Shown here: positions 16,030 through 19,460 of the stretch, piece after piece
How positions within the stretch are numbered: position 1 is the first letter of the stretch
Layout of the letters: each line of letters opens with the position of its first letter
Assembly (NCBI GenBank): GCA_903894655.1
Contig: CAITQY010000083.1
Coordinates: forward strand, 1-19,460
Direction of reading: 5' to 3'
DNA from: an uncultured Gemmatimonadota bacterium
GTDB lineage: Bacteria > Gemmatimonadota > Gemmatimonadetes > Gemmatimonadales > Gemmatimonadaceae
Length of the DNA stretch: 19,460 nucleotides
Translations under genes and position numbers: made by a program
The notes under the pieces: model-generated
Database searches by the model: none
Told to the model about the DNA's origin: nothing
Seen by the model: the letters and a program-made list of their open reading frames with translations, nothing else

Positions 16030-16211
16030 GAGCCATTCTTTCCTTGTGCCAAGGAGAGCATAGACAGTGTCTTGCTGTTTTGGAAGGAAAGAAATAGAAA
16101 CGGGGCGAACTGAGTACGTGACGCAGTCTCTAGCTTGGTATTTACCCGGATATATTGATAATTTGATTTTATCCGGATACAATTGGATTCTCACCCCAAT
16201 CCGGACGCCCC
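16030..16211. promoter_or_regulatory. AT-rich divergent promoter region
   Basis: This 182-base region separates the minus-strand ATPase from the plus-strand GIY-YIG gene and is clearly more AT-rich than anything else here, especially 16130-16195. For the plus strand, TTGGTA (about 16135) and GATAAT (about 16157) with a 16-base spacer make a plausible sigma-70-like promoter. For the minus strand, TATGCT around 16061-16056 with TTCCAA 17 bases upstream is a weaker candidate. AAGGA (16041-16045, complement) is the ATPase ribosome site. Promoter assignments are by eye. Confidence 0.5.
16146..16206. repeat. Three phased CCGGA elements in the divergent promoter
   Basis: CCGGATA occurs at 16146-16152 and again at 16173-16179, and CCGGAC at 16201-16206, giving spacings of 27 and 28 bases. 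The first two also share a following TTG-AT stretch. The middle copy is part of the palindrome ATCCGGAT (16171-16178), and copy one pairs with TATCCGG (16170-16176) as an inverted repeat around the proposed -10. The third copy lies just before the GIY-YIG start codon, where a ribosome site would be. This fits an operator array, possibly autoregulatory. Confidence 0.4.
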
Positions 16212-16580
16212 ATGGACCGCAAAGCGCTCGCCCGCGCCTACAAGGAATCGCGCCGCCCCATGGGCGTGTACTGCGTGCGCAACCTCCAAAGCGGTGACGC
16301 GCTGATCGGGCGGTCCACCGACCTCCCGGCCATTCTCAACCGCGAACGGACCTCGCTGCGCTTCGGCGGGCACCCCAATCGCTGGCTGCAGCAGGATTGG
16401 AACGCCCTCGGCCCGGAGGCCTTCACGTTCGAGGTGCTCGACACCCTCGCCTGGCCGGAGGACACGCCCGACTTCGATCCGACCAGCGACCTGGTGCTGT
16501 TAGAGTCGATGTGGCGTGAGCGGTTGCAACCGAATGGCGAGGGCAGTTACAACACGTCCAAGACATCGGGGCGCTCGTGA
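16212..16580 (+). CDS. GIY-YIG-like nuclease family protein
   Basis: This is a 122-residue single-domain protein. G18-V19-Y20 stands for the GIY motif and L31-I32-G33-R34-S35 for the YIG strand. The next helix reads LPAILNRERTSLRFGGHPNR, then WNALGPEAFTFEVLD; E98 in LLESMWRERLQP is the likely metal ligand, and YN (113-114) closes the fold. The tyrosine of YIG is replaced by Leu; as far as I recall, the short free-standing relatives of this type also have a degenerate second motif, so activity is uncertain. No DNA-binding domain is attached. No Shine-Dalgarno precedes the ATG; a CCGGA element sits there instead. Its stop overlaps the start of the DUF2239 gene (GTGA), so the two are translationally coupled. 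Confidence 0.8.
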   Translation: MDRKALARAYKESRRPMGVYCVRNLQSGDALIGRSTDLPAILNRERTSLRFGGHPNRWLQQDWNALGPEAFTFEVLDTLAWPEDTPDFDPTSDLVLLESMWRERLQPNGEGSYNTSKTSGRS

Positions 16581-17233
16581 GTCTGGCGACGGTCACCGCC
16601 TTCCGCGGCCACGAATTGCTCGCCACCGGCGCACTGCGCGACGTGGCTCGTGTGGTGTGGCGTGCGGTCAAAGGCGCCGAGTCGCATCACGGCGCCGTGC
16701 TGGTGTTCGACGATGCGACCGGACGCGTCATTGATTTCGAGATGCGGGGCGACGAACGCGCGATGTTGGCGCACGTGGATGTCATGCTCCGCATGAGCCA
16801 GGCCGCGCGCGTTCACACGAACGATGAGCCGCACGATGAGCCGAACGGTGCGACGAGTGGTGACAGCGTCGACCCGGTGCCGCGCCCCCGCGGGCGTCCC
16901 AAGCTCGGCGTGGTCGCGCGCGAGATCACGCTGTTGCCACGACATTGGGAATGGCTGGCGACGCAGCCGGGTGGTGCGTCCGTCGCGCTCCGCAAACTCG
17001 TCGATGCCGCGCGTCGTACGACGACCGACGACGACCGCACCAAGGCCGCCCGCGATGTGGCCTACCGCTTCATGAATGCGATGGCGGGCGACCTGAGTCA
17101 GTTCGAAGAAGTGATCCGCGCGTTGTATCGCGGCGACGACGCGCGGTTTCACGAGCTCGTCGCGGAGTGGCCGCGCGACATCGCGTCGTACTCGGCGCAG
17201 TTGGCCTTTCCCACGAGCAAGCCTACCGCTTAG
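16577..17233 (+). CDS. DUF2239 family protein
   Basis: This cytoplasmic protein of 218 residues has unknown function. It opens with ATVTAFRGHELLATGAL and HHGAVLVFDDATGRVIDFEM, has an Asp/Glu-rich linker at about 82-100, and then the family hallmark RGRPKLGVVAREITLLPRHW, followed by EWLATQPGGASVALRKLVD. The basic RGRPKLG segment could touch nucleic acid, but that is a guess. From memory, the arrangement and length match full-length DUF2239 members. The start is a GTG at 16577 overlapping the GIY-YIG stop; an in-frame ATG is available only much later, which would remove the N-terminal domain. Its last 11 bases overlap, on the other strand, the end of a hydrolase remnant. Association with a GIY-YIG protein is the only functional clue. 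Confidence 0.82.
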   Translation: MSLATVTAFRGHELLATGALRDVARVVWRAVKGAESHHGAVLVFDDATGRVIDFEMRGDERAMLAHVDVMLRMSQAARVHTNDEPHDEPNGATSGDSVDPVPRPRGRPKLGVVAREITLLPRHWEWLATQPGGASVALRKLVDAARRTTTDDDRTKAARDVAYRFMNAMAGDLSQFEEVIRALYRGDDARFHELVAEWPRDIASYSAQLAFPTSKPTA

Positions 17234-17330
17234 GAACGCGATCGAAGACATCGAACATCGCCACGAAGTTCGGCTCCACCACGTTGGTGTGATTGCCGCC
17301 CGGCACCTCGATGTACTGCACGTCACCACG
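17223..17330 (-). pseudogene. C-terminal remnant of an alpha/beta-hydrolase or S9-type peptidase
   Basis: Read on the minus strand, this gives GDVQYIEVPGGNHTNVVEPN, continuing FVAMFDVFDRVPKR and a TAG stop at 17225-17223. The pattern 'strand, PGGxH, helix, F-FD' is the usual end of an alpha/beta-hydrolase, and the His in GGNH would be the catalytic histidine. Nothing upstream continues it: before Gly the frame gives only Thr-Arg-Arg-Arg and then runs out of frame through the DUF4397 gene. There is no start codon, nucleophile or oxyanion region. About 35 codons of what was probably a protein of several hundred residues remain. The conserved-looking tail shows that the loss is not very old, or is a clean rearrangement junction. 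Confidence 0.6.
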
Positions 17331-17338
17331 GCGGCGTG

Positions 17339-18139
17339 TTACTGATCGCTGAGCACGAAGGCGCGCAGCGGCGCGCCACCGACGTTGTTGTCGGCCGCGA
17401 CAATCGTACGACCCGTGCCCGCCGTGATGGCGAGACTGGCCACGTTGATTGCGACGGCACCCGCACGCGACGCGGCCGCCGTTCCGGCCGGCACCACGCG
17501 CAGCTGATACGTGCCGGCCGCGAGCGGCAGATACGACGAGGCGGTCTGATACGCCACGTTGGCCAGCGTCGGCGTCGCCGTGGCGAGATCCGCACCGACG
17601 GCGGTGACGAAGATATCCACCGCACCGGCCGTCGGGCTCAGATGCACGACACGAACGCGCGCCTGACCCGACGCGGGCAGGGCGTTGTCATCCACCGTTT
17701 GAAAGGCCGTCACCGCCGTGCCCGATGCCCCGCCGATCGCGTACACCGTACGATCCTGGCTGGCGGTCACGCTGACATTGATCGTGGCCACCGTCGTAGT
17801 GGTGTCCGCCGTGCGCTTGAGCACGAGCGTACGGGAGCCGGCCAACACGGCGGCATAGAGCGCCGTATTCGGTGCCGCGAGGGTCGCCGGCGTGCTCTGG
17901 GTGTACGTGAGATTCACGCCGAAGGGCAGTAACTCGAGAATCGCGTTCACCCGCCCACGGGTGGTATCGGTGATCACGTTGACGAAGCGGACGCGCCCCT
18001 GAGGGCCCGAGGGCTGCAGCGGACCCTCGGCATCGGTGGTGCCGCACGCCGTTCCGGCGACGGCCAGCGCCGCGAGCAGCACCGGAGTGAAGCGACGTGT
18101 CACGCGCACGCTCTTTGAGTTGATCGAGTTCATAGTCAT
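17339..18139 (-). CDS. DUF4397 domain exported protein, probable lipoprotein
   Basis: The 266-residue product has a basic start, a hydrophobic stretch (FTPVLLAALAVAGTAC) and Cys32, probably lipidated although GTA is not an ideal lipobox. Two related beta-sandwich units follow, each with the DUF4397 pattern: the first near GRVRFVNVITDT and the second at ARVRVVHLSPTAGAVDIFVT, followed by LANVAYQTASSYLPLAAGTY. DUF4397 proteins are cell-surface or periplasmic with no assigned activity. The frame also offers a GTG at 18154 overlapping the SusD stop (GTGA) and an ATG at 18133. I chose 18139 because GAGAA lies about ten bases upstream. All three starts place it directly behind the SusD-like gene, so it is the last gene of that operon. 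It ends 9 bases from the hydrolase remnant. Confidence 0.82.
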   Translation of the reverse strand: MTMNSINSKSVRVTRRFTPVLLAALAVAGTACGTTDAEGPLQPSGPQGRVRFVNVITDTTRGRVNAILELLPFGVNLTYTQSTPATLAAPNTALYAAVLAGSRTLVLKRTADTTTTVATINVSVTASQDRTVYAIGGASGTAVTAFQTVDDNALPASGQARVRVVHLSPTAGAVDIFVTAVGADLATATPTLANVAYQTASSYLPLAAGTYQLRVVPAGTAAASRAGAVAINVASLAITAGTGRTIVAADNNVGGAPLRAFVLSDQ

Positions 18140-18150
18140 GATGGGCGTTC

Positions 18151-19460
18151 TCACTGGATCGGGCAGCTGGCCGGGAACGTGCTCGGCTCAGTGGGATCGG
18201 GAAGCGCCGCGAAGCTGGCGTTGGAATTGGCGTTACGGTCGCCAAGGGCGTAGGGCAGCCAGCACCGCTGGCCTTGCACCGGGACGGCCGGAGCCGCGGT
18301 CGGTCCACGAATCGCACCGCGACGCCGCGAGTCTTCCCACCGATGTCCGGTGCCGAACAGCTCATAGCGACGCTGCGTGTAGATCTCCGTGAGGAGCTCC
18401 GGCTGCGTCAGCGCCGTCGTCAGCGCGGGCAGACAGGCCTTGGGATCATCCAGGCCACGCCCTCCCGTGCAATCGGTACGCACCGAATCGAGCACGGCCT
18501 GTGACGCCACGAGATTACCCTGCACGGCCAGCGCCTCGGCTTTGATAAGCAGCGCTTCGTCGGGCAGGTACACCAGCAACGGTGCCTGTGGATTGGCCCA
18601 GCGGCTGAACGGATCGAGCACTGCACCCACGCGACCGGTGAGCGTGGTGGACGGGCTCACGAAGTACGAGAACCGCTGATCCTGCGGCAGCATCGAGGTG
18701 CGGAACGAACGACGCACGCCGATGCCGTTAATGCCGCCCGTGACCGCCGCGAACGGGTTGACCGTGGGCGCCGGAAAGGTCAGCACCGATAACGCGGCAC
18801 TGCCCGTGCGCGCCACGTTGTTCGACGCGGCTAACGCCGTCACCTGATCGTTGGCCATGCGGGCATAGCGTGCCCGATACAACTGGATCACGTTCGGCAG
18901 GCTAACGCCCGGCGTGAGAATGCTGGTGTTGAAGAACGTGCTTGGTGCCGTGGCGGCGACCGTCGCGGCCGCCGAGTCGAGCAGCGCGCGAACCACCACC
19001 AGTCCTGCCGTGCGGCTCTCGTACGCGGGCGCGGTCACGCCATACGTTTGCAGCGGCACTTTCTGGTACGACTGCAGCGCCTCGCCGAGCGCTTCGGCCT
19101 TGAGCGTCCAGGCGAGCGCCTTGAGGCCGCTGCGCGTGCCCGGGTCGATCTCGGCCGCCAGCGCATTCGCACCGGCGAGCAGGTCGTCCGCCGTGCGCAC
19201 CGTGCGATACACGGCGTTGAAGACCGCGTCGGCGATTCCGGTGCCCGACGGCACGGCGCCCTGCTCGGCATCGCTGATGGAGATCAGCGCCGCGCTGGTG
19301 GCCGCGAATTCGTCGGTGACCAAGCCGGCCGTGTACGCATAGTTGCTGTACGACGTGGCAAAGCGTGACTGCAAGCCCGTTGCGAGCGCGATGACGCCAT
19401 CCACATTCGTGGTGACCTGCGCTTCTGTGGGCGAGTTGGGGTTCTGCAAGTCGAGGTTGC
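18151..19460 (-). CDS. SusD/RagB-like outer-membrane protein (start beyond window)
   Basis: About 436 residues are present. The window edge reads NLDLQNPNSPTEAQV, which in SusD proteins lies just after the lipid-bearing cysteine, so only the signal peptide and a few residues are missing. The helical SusD core is recognisable: YLPDEALLIKAEALAVQGNL near the C-terminal third and IYTQRRYELFGTGHRWEDSR before the end. It differs from the SusD at 5863-7437, being shorter and with a different N-terminal half, so the two are not recent duplicates. A SusC partner would be expected upstream, outside the window. Its stop overlaps or adjoins the start of the DUF4397 gene. An internal TTG at 19449 is not the real start, because the reading frame and the family pattern continue past it. 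Confidence 0.88.
   Translation of the reverse strand, partial: NLDLQNPNSPTEAQVTTNVDGVIALATGLQSRFATSYSNYAYTAGLVTDEFAATSAALISISDAEQGAVPSGTGIADAVFNAVYRTVRTADDLLAGANALAAEIDPGTRSGLKALAWTLKAEALGEALQSYQKVPLQTYGVTAPAYESRTAGLVVVRALLDSAAATVAATAPSTFFNTSILTPGVSLPNVIQLYRARYARMANDQVTALAASNNVARTGSAALSVLTFPAPTVNPFAAVTGGINGIGVRRSFRTSMLPQDQRFSYFVSPSTTLTGRVGAVLDPFSRWANPQAPLLVYLPDEALLIKAEALAVQGNLVASQAVLDSVRTDCTGGRGLDDPKACLPALTTALTQPELLTEIYTQRRYELFGTGHRWEDSRRRGAIRGPTAAPAVPVQGQRCWLPYALGDRNANSNASFAALPDPTEPSTFPASCPIQ

Noticed and set aside
16030..16194. N-terminal extension of the ATPase through the AT-rich region
   Set aside because: The extension runs through a promoter-like AT-rich segment, does not resemble the family, and a ribosome site supports the start at 16029.
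16547..17329. 260-codon minus-strand frame opposite DUF2239
   Set aside because: It is a shadow of DUF2239. Only the neighbouring frame at 17223-17330 gives a recognisable sequence, the hydrolase stub.
1..19460. CRISPR array, tRNA, rRNA, insertion sequence or phage module
   Set aside because: No evenly spaced long repeats, cloverleaf-like sequences, rRNA segments, transposases, terminal inverted repeats or phage structural genes were seen.

Overview
The window looks like chromosomal DNA of a GC-rich Gram-negative bacterium, most likely a member of Gemmatimonadota. That placement is inferred from three things: high-GC SusC/SusD-type outer-membrane pairs, a barrel-less 'carboxypeptidase-regulatory plus plug' protein, and many Sec or lipoprotein signal peptides. 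No rRNA, tRNA, CRISPR array, insertion sequence or phage gene was recognised.

Layout. (1) 1-930, minus strand: the N-terminal two thirds of argininosuccinate synthase (argG), cut by the window edge. (2) 1027-5779, plus strand: a small secreted protein whose stop codon overlaps the start of a periplasmic type II L-asparaginase, then a TonB-dependent receptor, then a second small secreted protein. This block ends at a hairpin (5809-5841) that probably serves both strands. (3) 13534-5863, minus strand: an exported amidase, a short protein with only a regulatory domain and a plug, a SusC-type TonB-dependent receptor and a SusD-type lipoprotein. SusC and SusD are 14 bases apart. (4) 14591-13650, minus strand: a 313-residue cytoplasmic protein that I do not recognise. 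(5) 16029-14650 (minus) and 16212-17233 (plus): an AAA_14/DUF4143-type ATPase divergent from a GIY-YIG-like protein that overlaps a DUF2239 protein. The divergent promoter region is clearly more AT-rich than its surroundings and carries three regularly spaced CCGGA elements. (6) 17223-17330, minus strand: a C-terminal stub of an alpha/beta-hydrolase, apparently a gene remnant. (7) 18139-17339 and 19460-18151, minus strand: a DUF4397 putative lipoprotein downstream of a SusD-like protein that runs off the right edge.

Functional picture (inference). Regions 2 and 3 converge on one terminator, and both pair an exported amide-bond hydrolase with an outer-membrane active transporter. Together they suggest scavenging of amides, amino acids or peptides: a receptor imports the substrate, and asparaginase or amidase acts beyond the outer membrane. 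Region 5 is a possible small nuclease/ATPase module of unknown role, and is the best candidate here for something undescribed. The hydrolase stub between regions 5 and 7 marks an old rearrangement breakpoint.
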